Shown here one piece after another: positions 11,907-23,847 of a stretch of 64,000 bases of DNA. Location: NCBI RefSeq assembly GCF_008831285.2, contig NW_022204507.1, positions 1,426,001 through 1,490,000 of the forward strand, in the 5' to 3' direction. Below the pieces are notes generated by a model. That model saw only the letters and a program-made list of their open reading frames with translations. It did no database searches and was not told where the DNA came from. This DNA comes from Nymphaea colorata. Its lineage: Eukaryota > Streptophyta > Magnoliopsida > Nymphaeales > Nymphaeaceae. How positions within the stretch are numbered: position 1 is the stretch's first letter; the number at the start of each line of letters is the position of its first letter. The translations under genes and the position numbers were made by a program.

Positions 11907-13190
11907 CTGCACAATCCTATTTAAAAGATTTTAATATCAATAACATGAAGCAGGATATCGTGCAGCTTTCTTTAACAATCTAGATCATTTTCTTGAAGTT
12001 TAGTATGTTAATTTGACTTGGTGAAACTCCTATATGTAAACCAATTCTGCTGCAATTTATAGAAGAGTAAATCTTCAAGTCATAAACCCTTTCAACAAGC
12101 CACATGACAACAACCATTTATCATGGCATCCTCTTGTTGAACATAAATTGTTCATCCTTGGTCTATTAGTTTGTGCAAGACTGACTCAAACAAATAAATC
12201 TGGCACATATGTTTTTGAATAAGGCAACTAAGATAATGAAGAAATGGGTGGACAAGCACCAAAGTTCAACATTGAGGATCAAGTATTGGTAAAACTCTAC
12301 CGAAATCTACCCTACTAACTACTTACTATAAGCACATAATCCACAAATGATACATCACATAGATCAGCAAATACAGAGAACCATTCACTGCGATCAAAAG
12401 GTCCGCAACTTGGCCTACGAGATTGTTCTCCTACTAGTCTTTAAGGTGCATCTGATAATTCAAGTTATTGTATGCAAATGAAGAAGAACTTGTCAAAGTG
12501 TGTCTTGACATGCTCTGATCCTACAAAGGGCTCTATTGATGAAATGAGCTGATTGCAGTATGAGGGATTGAAATTTGATTCCAATCTCGTAGCCTCAAGT
12601 TTTCTCTATGTTCCTTTTTGTCTTCCTTTCAAACATCCACGATTCTTGCAAGTTGAGTAAAGACTTGCATGATATAGGAGGACCGTTACATTGCAAAGAC
12701 CTGTGACAGAGGGACCACTCGTTTCCGATAGAGAAGTTTATGCAATTCAAATGCAGGTATTGCGAAACTAGAGATTTAGTACCAAAAAATGAATAATATT
12801 CAAATGAATCGAACAAAGCAATTGACTCTCACTCAATATGTCGTTGTTGGTACAGTAATGGCTTGATCCAAAAAAACAAAAAAACCCTAAAATCTTCACC
12901 GAAGATGTTTAAAGACTAACCTTGCGACAGAGAAACTTTGCAGATCTGGTAATGGCTGGTAAATTCTGTAGTTACCTGAACAAGGCAGTCATGGAACATC
13001 GGCATAACAAGCACATATGCGGAGCAAATGACCTGCTCTGGCTATTGATCCAGGAAAACCCCACACAGACAGTGAAAAAGGGAGAGGGACAGATGACCCC
13101 GACCAAAAAAAAAAAAAACAAGACGATACTCTCAAAAAAAAAAAATCTCACAAGGATAAAACAGAGGAAACAGAAAATTATCAAAGAAGG
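11907..13190. other. Unit A spacer between the PLD-like exon and the GC-rich block
   Basis: This segment is nearly identical to 31082-32365 in unit B. On the minus strand a possible short exon reads MTALFR from an ATG near 12989 to a GT donor (TTCAG, then GTAACT). Another candidate ends CGCAAG|GTTAGT near 12921. They could belong to the 5' part of the PLD-like gene, but I cannot connect them into one frame. Confidence 0.35.
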
Positions 13191-13810
13191 AGGAAAAAGA
13201 GGGCGCCACCTTACAGAGACAGATTAGGGCCTGAGAGACGAGAAGCAAAGCTTAGGAAGCGGCCGCGCAGTTGCAGTAGCTTCGCACCGGCAAAAAAACC
13301 AGCTCAGGAGGTGCATCTGGGTGAAAAGGAGAAGGGAGAGGCGGAGAAGCAGGTGGAGCAGTACGGGACCCTGCTCCGGCTCGAGATCAAAACCAGCGGT
13401 GAACTAGGTGGGCGAAACCCTATCGGGAAAAGGATCCGGCGGCGGTCGATGAACCCCAGGCCTAGGCGGCGGAGACCGGCGATTCCGACGGATTGGAGCC
13501 GGACTTCCGGATGCCGGAAGGTGATTGTGGGTGACTGGAACCCTTATTCTTCTCAGGAGGAGGAGGACTTCTCAGGGACCGGAGAGGGACAAGAATCACA
13601 GTCGCAGAGGGGAATCGGAAGAGGTGAAGCCATCCCCTCCTTGCTATTTCGCGCGCGGGGAATCGGAAGGGCGTTCCTCTTTCCCCTTCTTTCTTCCTCT
13701 CCCTCTCGAGAGGGAGCTGCTGCGAGTGAGGCGTCTCCTCTTTCTTCCTCTTGCACGGGACAAGAGCCCAACGGTCATTTTTTTGGTTCCGAAAATATGT
13801 TCACCGTCCG
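13190..13810. other. GC-rich block of unit A
   Basis: A GC-rich stretch with CCGGCGG and GGAGGAGGAGG words, duplicated at about 32360-32960. Open frames exist on both strands in both units, but their reading frames are not preserved between the copies (indels are not multiples of three), so I call no protein. It may be a CpG-rich gene 5' flank. Unit A keeps 48 bp that unit B lacks. Confidence 0.4.
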
Positions 13811-16290
13811 GTGCGCAAACATATTACCGGAAATATTTTTCCGAAAACCCACCTAACTAGCAAAAAAATTTTTCTACGTTTCGTGGGAAGGAAAACTTTT
13901 AAAAATTTAAATTTTTTTTCTCGTTGAACGGTGCATTTCCAACCCATCAAACGGGCGATGGGCAGGAAAAATTTTTATTCCCATTGTCGCAAGGAATTTT
14001 GCTCTCCATCAAACGTGGTAGAAACATAAATTGGTTTTACATTGCATTCGAATTTATGCTTACCATCTGAATGGGATTTAGATTTAAATAAATAACATAA
14101 AGTCCATAAAGTCGTGGTTTGGATTTGGATTGAAATTTAGAATAGGTTTAGATTATGAATATAATTCAGATCTGGTATGTACGTATGTATATGAAAACCT
14201 TTTTTCCATTTATTCGCATGTGAATTAGAGTCTATTTTGAATTTAAATTATAACCCAAATATCCGAATCCGGTAAATCAGGTTGGGGAATAAGATTTGTT
14301 GACATCACTACCCATAATTAGTTCGTAAGGTTTAAAATAGGCAGGTGTGACTGTTTATAACAAGGAGAGTATTCAATACCAAATAAATGCCCGGCTTTAT
14401 CCAACTCATTTTCTCATCCACACGAGAGAGAACCCTTTGGGAAGAAGTCGGATCGATTTTAGTGGGTGGCCAAAAAGAGGGAGGTGATTGAATTAACTAA
14501 AAGAAGATAAAAACTCTTGAAGGAGAGGCTCTTTTTAATGAATTTATTCATGGATCAACGTGCAATTAATAGATCTATCAGGTCAGTATTAATTTCACCT
14601 TAATCTCCATATGGGCCGCATTTCGAACTTGATTGGGCGCTTTAATAAGTGGGAATCCAAATGCTTTGCACGTCCTAGATCGATCTTGCGATTCACAAAG
14701 TTTGCTAACTAATAGCGTTTTTGAACTTTGTTCACACTGACTTTGGATTATGTATGCATGTTAATTTACAATCAATATATATAATCAGCTTTTATCAATT
14801 GTTTAATTTCAGTAGTTGCAGTAAGTAGATCAGATAACACAACGCAAGCAAAAGTTACTAGATTCATACTTTATTACAATTAATTATATACATATTATTT
14901 TATATTAAAAATATATATTTTTAGTTTAATCGAATCGAACCCGAACCTGAGTTTCGGGTGTCGGACAGGCCCGAGCTCGACTCCTTATTGGACCAGGTGG
15001 GGCCCACCCTATGCCGAGGCTTAGTTGCAGCCGAAAGAAGGGTGCAAAAAACATCCTGTCTCGTGGCCACTTGGGTGTTTATCCATTGAATGATCGCGAT
15101 GACTCTTCCTTTTTCCCTTCATTATATTAACCATAATAAACAACCTCCTTCGGCACACGTTATGGGCTTCAGATCTAGACATGCAATTTCATCTCCAATG
15201 TTAATGTTAAGCATGTGTTTGTTGTTTTTTAAAAGTTGAACAGCGTTTTTTGAAAGTCCTTATTTTCGTAAACACCTTATTCTTAATAGGAATAAGATTG
15301 GTGTTTAACGTGACCAACTACGTGCCCAATCAACAAGTTCCTCTGCTTTTCTTTTTCCTTTGAATTATAGGTTCAACCACATGGGATATCCATTCTTTCC
15401 TTCCTTTCTTATTTTTTATAATTTATTAACTAAACAGGCCGGTCTTATGGAAACCGCACCACTAATGGATCATAGACAATATTGGTTAGTTTAGTTGATA
15501 CCATTGCTCCTTTAATGTAATCATGACGAACAAATATGCTATTATAATTATAAACTATAGCGATCATGATCTGGATCATTCATTATCCTGAAATTCTCTC
15601 AAAATCTCGGCCAATTATGAAGCGAATCCACTAACTTTGTGAAAGGTGCAGGCAAGAATTTTCCTGTGGTTATCATGCAGCACAAGAAGTGGACACATGA
15701 AGTGAAAGTGGGGAAGCTAATAAATTGAACCCGACAAACTAATGGCTTCTCAAATTATTCAGAGTGGGAATTAGTCAGGCTGCTTCTTATCAAATGGCTT
15801 CTCTCTCTTCTTTTTGAGAACACAAATGAAATTGTTGCCAGTAATTTCTAGCTAGCTTATAATTAGTAAATTGATGGACTGCGTGTTCAACATATGCAAT
15901 AATTAATTAATTAAGAATTTAAAACCAAATCTATTCTTTTTTGATAAAGTTCGAAATTAAAGAAAACCTACACATTATGCCATTCTACACGCAAACCGCG
16001 TATAGGAATATTAAGTTTGTTAGATCTTAAGTACTTCATTACTAATCTACCACACATGTAAAACTTGTTGGCAGCAACTAAATTGCACCTTCTGGACTAA
16101 TTCATAAAGTTAATTGCACCATAAGTTTTTTTATGTGAAAGTAATGTATCATCTGTAGCAAGTTTTATTTTTCAATGATGTAAATCTTCGTTTCAGTCCG
16201 TAAACGGAATTTCTAGTGATTACGCCAGCGTTTTAAAAATGACCGTTACCGTTTCCTTGTCGTCCACATTGTGGAGGATGTGTAACTTAC
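13811..16290. other. AT-rich spacer of unit A
   Basis: There is no coding sequence here. The stretch duplicates 32960-35335 with small indels; for example the segment after 15309 is shorter in B. About 14880-14990 carries an AT core followed by GTTTCGGGTGTCGGACAGG wording like the repeat at 3940-4215. The right end leads into the ZYP1-like promoter. Confidence 0.45.
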
Positions 16291-16297
16291 GTGTGAC

Positions 16298-16320
16298 CCA
16301 ATGGCGCTCCACTATAAAAA
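16298..16320 (+). promoter_or_regulatory. Putative promoter of ZYP1-like pseudogene, unit A
   Basis: A CCAAT word at 16298-16302 is followed by TATAAAAA at 16313-16320, about 240 bases before the presumed ATG at 16560. Just upstream (16241-16252) GACCGTTACCGTTT contains two CCGTT words, the complement of the AACGG core of mitosis-specific activator elements. Promoter activity is inferred from layout only. Confidence 0.5.
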
Positions 16321-16559
16321 CAAGATTTCCCGCTTCTTTCCTCATTTCAATTTGTCATTCTCTCCTTCGCTTTTTTCTCCTTTTCGTCTCCATCTCCCTC
16401 TCCTTCTCCCTCTCCTTTCCTCTACTCATTCGTCCGTCCCGCTAGATTTTTCTATACGTCTTTTTCTTAATCGTAGTCCTTCGGCTGCCTTCTTTTTAGA
16501 TCGCCCTTCAAGGTCAATTTCTGGGAACGCAAATGATTCTCCTCCCTGATCCACCAGAG

Positions 16560-18181
16560 ATGCAAAATACAAGTTCTTCAACTCTGAAGCCGGTGGATAA
16601 ACTCAGATGAGTCAATGAAACTTCAAGAAGCTTCAAGATTCCATTACAGATGTCTTTCGATGGCATATCGGGGAAAAGTTTGGTCAATCTAAACATTTCT
16701 GGCGGTAGTTTCTGGAAATCCTGCTTTCTTGTTTTTTCGTCTAGCAGGAAAAATGAGATTTGAGACACGTTGATAACGATTTCTCTTTAATTCTTAATTT
16801 TCAGAGAGAATGGTTAAGGATCAAGATTCTGCCAAATCGGAACTCGAAATGGCCGTTTGTCCTACCTGTGTTTGTTGACCATCATTCGATACCTTTTCTT
16901 TCTTTACTCTTAGTTCATCTTTACCCAGCTCAATTGTTTTTTACCAGTGAATACCGCTTGGATGTTTAAATGTTTGGTTGAGGTCCGATTTTTATTTTTC
17001 CAACCCGAAATTTATGCTGTCTTGGTCCTTTCAGGATGATTCTTATTGTAAGTCAATCTGTTGCATTTAAAGATGCGAATACGTCACTTCTACTTGAAAA
17101 GGAATGTCTTTGGGAATTCATACTTCACCATTCATGTTGCAGAGTTTGAGACTGAAGAAATTGACAGATCGAATTTATGTCCTCGAGGCAAAGTTACAAA
17201 GCGTAAACAATGAAAATGCAAGGCTGAAAGTAAAACAGGGTGAAGATTCAATGTTACGGAGTACTTTGGATTCAAAATGATGCTTAAATGAGTCATTGCC
17301 TGATCAACTGACAGAGGCTCTGCAGCGACTTGCTCTGCTGGTGGACGAAGGTAGCAGCCTCTATTTTCTTGGTACAGTGCATTTGTATCTGAACTTAATC
17401 CAGTATTTCCTGGATTAGCCATAAGAGGGCGTTAAAAAAAAAATGATATTCTTTCGTTTTGAGAAGCTGACAGAGGCAAAAAGTGCTTCGAGAATAAGTT
17501 GGCTGCCAGTTCAGTAGCATTTGATAATTTAAACATAAAGCTGAATTCATTAACCTTCAAGCTAGAATGTGCAGAAAGAAATATTGCGAATGGTAGATAG
17601 TGCTTTCACTGTGCAAATGTACGTTTTGAAAGGAAAAAAAAAAAACCCGCGCTGTTGTCTCAACCGTACTTTTTGAAAATGTTAGTTGCTTTTTCACTCT
17701 TAAAAAATCAGGTAATAGAGCTTGGCAGGGACCTGGATGCTGTAACTTTGCAAATCAAGGAGGAACGTGAAATTGCGAGGGAGAAAATTCAGAAATGTCA
17801 ACTTGAATTGGAGCGCTTCAGATCAAAGGTGACTGAATTGATGGCCACAATGAAAGTTTCACAGTCATCAAAAACCACGAGTAAATTTGAAGATCAAAAG
17901 GTATGACTGGATATTACTTGGTTAAAAGTTCTGCAAGAGTTAAAGATGCAAATCTTGAGTTTGGAATCGATCAACCGAGACACTCAAGAGAAACAGAGTC
18001 TCTGTTACAAGGAAACAAGGATGAAATTGATGTTCTTCATGAAGATATTGAGAAGAATTGCAAGCGTGTGGAATCATTGGAGATCCAAATCAGCCTGCTC
18101 TGTGCTCAGCTGGATGACAGGGAAAAGGTTGAATTGAATCTTAAAGAAAAGGAGAAGGAATCGGTTGAGAACATTGTGCGG
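16560..18181 (+). pseudogene. ZYP1: ZYP1-like (synaptonemal complex transverse filament) pseudogene, unit A
   Basis: ZYP1 proteins are coiled-coil transverse filaments that link homologous chromosomes in meiosis. Six exon-like blocks run 16560-16704, 16805-16854, 17143-17350, 17467-17592, 17712-17900 and about 17935-18181. They encode MQNTSSSTLK, then MVKDQDSAKSELEMA, then YVLEAKLQSVNNENARLKVK, then FENKLAASSVAFDNLN, then a mid-protein part (VIELGRDLDAVTLQIKEERE, then a block ending KVELNLKEKEKESVENIVR). Blocks 4 and 5 correspond to regions far apart in the family, so an internal section is missing. Breaks: TGA at 16608, TGA at 17278, an abnormal phase between blocks 4 and 5, a frameshift in block 6, and loss of the block 6 splice acceptor. 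The C-terminal half is absent. Confidence 0.75.
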
Positions 18182-18883
18182 GTATTCTATATTATTTTGG
18201 CTCAAAAGATTATCATTTATCAACATGGTTGGTCTTGCCACAAATGGCGTCACTTAGTTTTGATAACATTAAGTCATTAACATACATGTCGAATTTCTTA
18301 ACCATTAGATAGTTTTTTAATGTTGAATATATTAATCTTAGCGTTTGATTTGTATTGACTTGTTTTTCATTGACATATTGTTTCTTGCCACAGTTTTTTT
18401 GAAATATGCAATTATAGAGTAGGAGCAATTGCTTAATTGTGCAATCTCTGGTTATGAAAAAAAATTAGAAAACATAACTTAGTTATTATTTGATGGTATG
18501 AATTATGCATGCATTCAAACCATTTTACAACTTTTTTATGTTTTAATGACAAGTTATATATTGTTTTTATATTTCTTTTAAAAACAATAGTTTACAAAAC
18601 CCAGCCTGAGTTACCGAGTTGATCCGCTGAGTCACAAGTCAAGAATGAATGAGTCGTTACCGAGTCACCGGTTTTAAAATATTGGTTTCAAAAGCTAGGC
18701 GTCTTGGTGAAATATGAGTGTCACATAGTCCGCCTCACTGACACAAAAGTTGATTAACATTCTTTTTTCTTTTGCTGATTATATTGCATTTACACTAAAA
18801 GTTGTTTCTTCAATATACTGTAACTTTGTCAAGTTCTGCACATTTTGTTTTCAAATTCTAACTCCTGTTTCAAGTTGTAATAG
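18182..18883 (+). other. Spacer joining ZYP1-like and helicase exons, unit A
   Basis: AT-rich sequence with intron-like composition, kept in all three units. The stretch at 18600-18700 has repeated GAGTTACCGAG/GAGTCACCGG words, as in decayed transposon ends. No exon is visible. It fuses the truncated ZYP1 block directly to the helicase block without any visible gene end. Confidence 0.5.
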
Positions 18884-19634
18884 ATCCATTTGGAGGAGGA
18901 TTCAGGTGAAATACTTGTGTTCTTAACCGGGCAAGAAGAAATTGAGTCGGTGGAAAGACTTGTTCTGGATCGTTGGCAACATTTATCTGAAGACGCTAAA
19001 AAAAATTTCACTGTTCCTATTTATTCAGCGCCTCCTTCTGAGCAAAAAATGCAGGCTTTTAAACCAGCTCCCCATGGATTTCGAAACGTACATGTTTTCG
19101 TCCTTGATTTGCATCATATAACATGTGCCTGCACAGGCGTTGTATACCAAACACTCACCATGTACACAATATCACGGTTATTTGTTTTTTTTTTTTCTCT
19201 TGACAATTGTGTATTCAGAAGTAAAGCCCTTAATTTTATCTATTTATTATTCCCTTTTCCAACGCCTCCGCCCGTCGCTGTCCTCTCCACCCGACGCCTC
19301 CGCCCGCCGTTGCTGTCATCTTCGCTGCTGCCCGCCGTGGCTGTCATCTCCGCCCGCCGCCGCCGTCCGTCGCTGCTGCATCGCCGCTGCTGTCTCCACT
19401 GCTCCTCCGCTGCTCTGCACGCTGATTTTCCGCTCAGCGTCTTCGCTGTCGTCTCTGGTATCTCTCTTCGTTCAGCTCTGTTGTTGCCTCTTCCAGCCGA
19501 TCAGACTTATGGATTGCTGCCTGCGTTAACTGCATATTGCTTCATGATCAGCATGTTGTCTTTCGATATGTGACTGTCTTCTTTTTGCCTGCACTTCCTA
19601 TTCCGTGGCTCAGTTTCCTCCTTTGTGTTGAGCG

Positions 19635-22600
19635 ATGTCTGAAATTAGCAGTGGCGCTAATTCCTCTTCCTTTGTGTCGTCGGGAGAGATGAAGAGTTCC
19701 CCATTTTCCAGCATTATCACCAAAATGGATGGGGGTAATTACGAGATGTGGGCCATGCAAGTAAAAAGAACCTTGATCGCTCATGAGAAGGAACATCTTA
19801 TATTGGAGCCCGAGCCCGTACAGAAGGTAGGAAAATATACTACTTGGTTTAAAGATAATTCGTTGGTTATGGTATGGATTGTTGGTACTCTTACTCAAGA
19901 CATTGCAAATGAAGTCCTGCATAAGGAAAGTGCAAAGGATATGTGGGATTCCCTTGCAGCCACCTATTCACAAGCAAAGAATGAAACAAGAATTATGCAG
20001 CTTCATCATGATATTCATCAGATGCGCCAAGATGGTCGACCTCTTCATACTTATTATTCTAGTCTCAAGTCCATGTTTGAGAGACTAAATAGCTACTTTC
20101 CTGCATGTAAGTGTGAACAACAAAAGGCATACAGAGATATGCTTATGGTCGGAGTATTTCTGTCTGGATTAGACTCTGTTTATGAATCAGCAAAGAATCA
20201 GATGTTCACTAGTCCCTCGATTCCTCCTATTGATGAAGCTTATAGTAGGCTAAGCAGAATTCCAATCCCTTCATCGACTGTTCTTGATACCACTTCTGCT
20301 ATGCTTGCTACTCGTGGCAGAGGTGGGTCCCTCTTTGCCAGAGGACGAGGATACCGTGGCCGTGGCAATACCCCTTCACGCCCAGTATGTCAGTTTTGTC
20401 ATCGCATTGGTCACACTGTGGATAAGTGTTGGCAGAAACATGGTCGTCCAGCTGTTGCCAATCAGACTGTATTTACTGATTCTCCAGAGCAGCCTAAGAC
20501 TCAGCATACTGTTTCCTCCAGTGAGTTACGTGCAGATGATATTATCTCTCAGTTGAGAAACTTGATTGGAGATAGACCTCAACAAGCTCCTGATCCGACC
20601 ACCTCTACTATCACTACTGCTGCCAGTGCATCTTCATCTGGTATGTATTCTGACACTACAGATTGGCTCATTGATTCGGGTGCATCGACACATCTCTGTG
20701 GAGACAAGGCACAGTTTACTTCTTATGTCCCTACTCCACCTGGTCGCTCGGTTATTCTAGCATATGGCAAATATTCTCCAGTTGTTGGACTTGGAGAGGT
20801 CCAACTTACTTCATCATTACCGTTGCAACATGTTCTTCATGCACCAGAATTCCCACATAGCCTACTATCGATCAGTCAGATTACCAGAGATTTAAACTAT
20901 CGTGCGATATTTGACTCCTCTTCTCTTGTGTTTCAGGATATACTGACGGGCAGGGTGATTGGCAGTGGCCGTGAACAGGGAGGTCTTTACAGGCTAGTGC
21001 ATCCCTTTCCCTTTGCTGGGTCTACCTCTGCAGGGTCGTCCTCATCCACGGCTTATACTTGGCATTTACGTTTTGGACATCTACCGTTTCAAAAACTGTT
21101 GCATGTTCTTCCTCAGCTGTCTCCTAAGTCTTCTTTTCAATGCGAGTCTTGTCAGTTGGGCAAACACCATCGGTCATCCTTTCCTCCGCGGCCCAGTAGA
21201 AGTAGCCATTCTGTGTTTGAGTTACTTCATTTTGATGTTTGGGGTCCGAGTCGTACACCTGATCTTCAAGGTCATCGATATTATCTTGTTGCTGTCGATG
21301 ACCATAGTCGTGTTAGTTGGGTTTTTCTTATGAAGCATAAATCTGAAGTGGGTCATGTAATCAAAAATTTTACCAATGAAATTCTGACTCAGTTTGATAC
21401 TTGTGTCAAAATTGTGCGCTCTGACAATGCTCTTGAGTTCTGTGCTTCCTCTTTAGAACAATTTTTCAGGGATAAGGGTATCATCCACCAAACCTCTTGT
21501 GCCTATACCTCCCAACAAAATGGGGTTGCTGAACGGAAACACCGTCATATTCTTGATGTTGCCAGAACCATTATCATACATAGCCATGTTCCCCATTCTT
21601 ACTGGGGAGATGTTGTTCTCACAGCATGCTATCTTATTAATCGAATGCCGTCATCTGTGTTGGGAGACCTTATTCCTATCTCTGTCCTCTTTCCTGACAG
21701 AGACTTGTTTTCTGTTCCACCTCGTGTTTTTGGATGTGTTGCCTTTGTTCAGTTGCTTGGTCCTGGGCGAGATAAGTTGTCTCCTCGGGCCATCAAAACG
21801 ATCTTTGTTGGTTATTCCCGCACTCAAAAGGGATATCGATGTTATGATCCTTCTAATCGTCGGTATTATGTGATTGCTGATGTTACATTCTTTGAATCAA
21901 CCTCTTTCTTCTCCCCAAATGGAACTCAATTAAGGGCGCCTGAATTGAATGATGAAGTCCATTTTCCTCTACCTCTCATGAGTTGTCCAAAACCAGTTGA
22001 TCCACGCTTTGGGGCTGTCTACCAACGTCGTACTAAACCTGTTGCGCCTGTTCACTGTGCACCTGTGCCTTCACCCAGCACGCCCAAGGTAATTCCTGAC
22101 ACAAACTCAGCTGACAATTTTTTATGTAATGATGACATAGGAGAATGTCACGAGCATGTTCATGCTCCTAATGAACTTGATATGCCCATTGCTCAAAGGA
22201 AAGGCAAACGCAGTTGCACTTTGCATCCTATCTCTGGTCATTTATCCATGGATAGACTCACTCCTATGTACCGACAGTTTGTCAAGGGGCTGTCGGCTAT
22301 TGCTCTTCCACAGAATCCCATGGATGCTCTCTCTGATCCCAAATGGGCCGCAGCTATGCAAGAAGAGATGGATGCTCTTCAGTCTAGAGGCACCTGGACA
22401 CTTGTTACTCCTTCAGCTGATGCAGCCATTGTTGGTTGCAGATGGGTCTTTACTATCAAATACAGCGCGGATGGCAGCATTGACAGATATAAGGCTCGTC
22501 TGGTTGCAAAAGGCTATACTCAAACTTATGGGGTTGATTATTATGATACCTTCTCTCCTGTGGCACGACATGCTTTTTTACGGATTCTCCTTGCTGTGGC

Positions 22601-23840
22601 TGTCAGCAAGAATTGGTCCCTATCACAGCTTGATGTCAAAAATGCCTTTCTCTATGGTGACTTACATGAAGAAGTGTATATGCAGCAACTACCAGGGTTT
22701 GTTGCTGAGGGGGAGTGTCAGAAAGTGTGCAGATTGCGAAAGGCGATTTATGGTCTGAAACAGAGTCCTCGAGCTTGGTTTCAGAAATTGTCAGAGAATA
22801 TTGAGAATGAGAGCTTCAGACGTTCTTCGGCCGACCATTCCCTCTTTGTCAAGAAGACTTCTACAGGTACGGTGATAGTTCTTGTCTATGTTGATGATAT
22901 CATTGTTACAGGGGATGATGATCAGGGGATTTCCAACATCAAGGATGTCCTTGGACAACACTTTGTCACCAAGGACCTTGGTGAACTACGTTATTTCCTC
23001 GGTATTGAGTTTGCCAGAAATCAAAAGGGCCTTATCATGTGCCAGAGGAAATACGTTACTGATGTTTTGCAAGAGACAGGGATGTTGGGGTGTCGACCTG
23101 CATCCACGCCTATGGATATCAATACCCGCTTGTATGATGATGATACTGAAGATGTTGATGCGAGACAGTATAGAGGGATTGTTGGGAAGCTCCTATACAT
23201 CACTGTTACTCGACCTGACATTGCCTATGCTGTTAGCAGAGTGAGTCAATTTATGGATAAGCCCAAGAAAGTTCATTGGGATGCTGCTATGATGATTCTT
23301 AGGTATCTAAAGAATTCACCAGGAACGGGACTCTTCTTTCAGAATGGTACCTCACTCACTATATCTGTGTATGTTGATGCCGACTATGCAGGATGCCCCT
23401 CGGACAGAAAATCCACTACTGGATTTTGTGTGTTTATTGGATCCAACTTGGTTACATGGAAGAGTAAGAAGCAAACTGTGGTTGCCAGATCAAGTGCAGA
23501 ATCTGAATATAGAGCTATGGCTCAGGGTACTGCTGAAGTTATGTGGGTTAGATCCCTGATGTTGGATCTTAATGTCGAAGTGCCTCTTCCTATGCAACTG
23601 TTATGTGATAACAAAGCTGCACTGTTTATTGCTAATAATCCGGCTTTTCATGAAAGAACCAAGCATGTTGAAGTAGATTGTCACTATACCAGAGACATGA
23701 TTCAAAAGGGGTTTGTAAGTACCTCACACATTTCAACTACAGGGCAAACGGCTGATATCTTTACTAAGGCTCTTGCAAGGGGACCATTCCAAAGCTGCTG
23801 TTCCAAGTTGAGCCTATTTGACATATACGCTCCAACTTGA
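19635..23840 (+). CDS. Copia-1 Gag-Pol polyprotein, 1401 aa
   Basis: The frame is uninterrupted. Domains in order: UBN2-type gag (about 30-210); zinc knuckle CQFCHRIGHTVDKC (about 250); aspartic protease WLIDSGASTHLCG (about 345); GAG-pre-integrase with the H/C zinc site (WHLRFGHLPFQ, CESCQLGKH); integrase with the catalytic D of FDVWGP, the D of VRSDNALEF and the E of QQNGVAERKHR; reverse transcriptase with WVFTIKY, DVKNAFLYGDL and VYVDDIIVTGD; RNase H with VDADYAGCPSDRKSTTGF and SSAESEYRAM. All main catalytic residues are visible. The element lacks its 5' LTR and primer site, so it has no complete element structure. The stop codon overlaps the polypurine tract. Confidence 0.9.
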   Translation: MSEISSGANSSSFVSSGEMKSSPFSSIITKMDGGNYEMWAMQVKRTLIAHEKEHLILEPEPVQKVGKYTTWFKDNSLVMVWIVGTLTQDIANEVLHKESAKDMWDSLAATYSQAKNETRIMQLHHDIHQMRQDGRPLHTYYSSLKSMFERLNSYFPACKCEQQKAYRDMLMVGVFLSGLDSVYESAKNQMFTSPSIPPIDEAYSRLSRIPIPSSTVLDTTSAMLATRGRGGSLFARGRGYRGRGNTPSRPVCQFCHRIGHTVDKCWQKHGRPAVANQTVFTDSPEQPKTQHTVSSSELRADDIISQLRNLIGDRPQQAPDPTTSTITTAASASSSGMYSDTTDWLIDSGASTHLCGDKAQFTSYVPTPPGRSVILAYGKYSPVVGLGEVQLTSSLPLQHVLHAPEFPHSLLSISQITRDLNYRAIFDSSSLVFQDILTGRVIGSGREQGGLYRLVHPFPFAGSTSAGSSSSTAYTWHLRFGHLPFQKLLHVLPQLSPKSSFQCESCQLGKHHRSSFPPRPSRSSHSVFELLHFDVWGPSRTPDLQGHRYYLVAVDDHSRVSWVFLMKHKSEVGHVIKNFTNEILTQFDTCVKIVRSDNALEFCASSLEQFFRDKGIIHQTSCAYTSQQNGVAERKHRHILDVARTIIIHSHVPHSYWGDVVLTACYLINRMPSSVLGDLIPISVLFPDRDLFSVPPRVFGCVAFVQLLGPGRDKLSPRAIKTIFVGYSRTQKGYRCYDPSNRRYYVIADVTFFESTSFFSPNGTQLRAPELNDEVHFPLPLMSCPKPVDPRFGAVYQRRTKPVAPVHCAPVPSPSTPKVIPDTNSADNFLCNDDIGECHEHVHAPNELDMPIAQRKGKRSCTLHPISGHLSMDRLTPMYRQFVKGLSAIALPQNPMDALSDPKWAAAMQEEMDALQSRGTWTLVTPSADAAIVGCRWVFTIKYSADGSIDRYKARLVAKGYTQTYGVDYYDTFSPVARHAFLRILLAVAVSKNWSLSQLDVKNAFLYGDLHEEVYMQQLPGFVAEGECQKVCRLRKAIYGLKQSPRAWFQKLSENIENESFRRSSADHSLFVKKTSTGTVIVLVYVDDIIVTGDDDQGISNIKDVLGQHFVTKDLGELRYFLGIEFARNQKGLIMCQRKYVTDVLQETGMLGCRPASTPMDINTRLYDDDTEDVDARQYRGIVGKLLYITVTRPDIAYAVSRVSQFMDKPKKVHWDAAMMILRYLKNSPGTGLFFQNGTSLTISVYVDADYAGCPSDRKSTTGFCVFIGSNLVTWKSKKQTVVARSSAESEYRAMAQGTAEVMWVRSLMLDLNVEVPLPMQLLCDNKAALFIANNPAFHERTKHVEVDCHYTRDMIQKGFVSTSHISTTGQTADIFTKALARGPFQSCCSKLSLFDIYAPT

Positions 23841-23847
23841 GGGGGAG

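Noticed and set aside
12595-12816. Minus-strand 73-codon frame identical in units A and B
   Set aside because: Identity reflects recent duplication only. There is no domain, and its surroundings are full of stops.
13311-13860. 181-codon open frame in the GC-rich block of unit A
   Set aside because: The frame is not preserved in unit B, where indels shift it. GC-rich composition explains the open frames on both strands.
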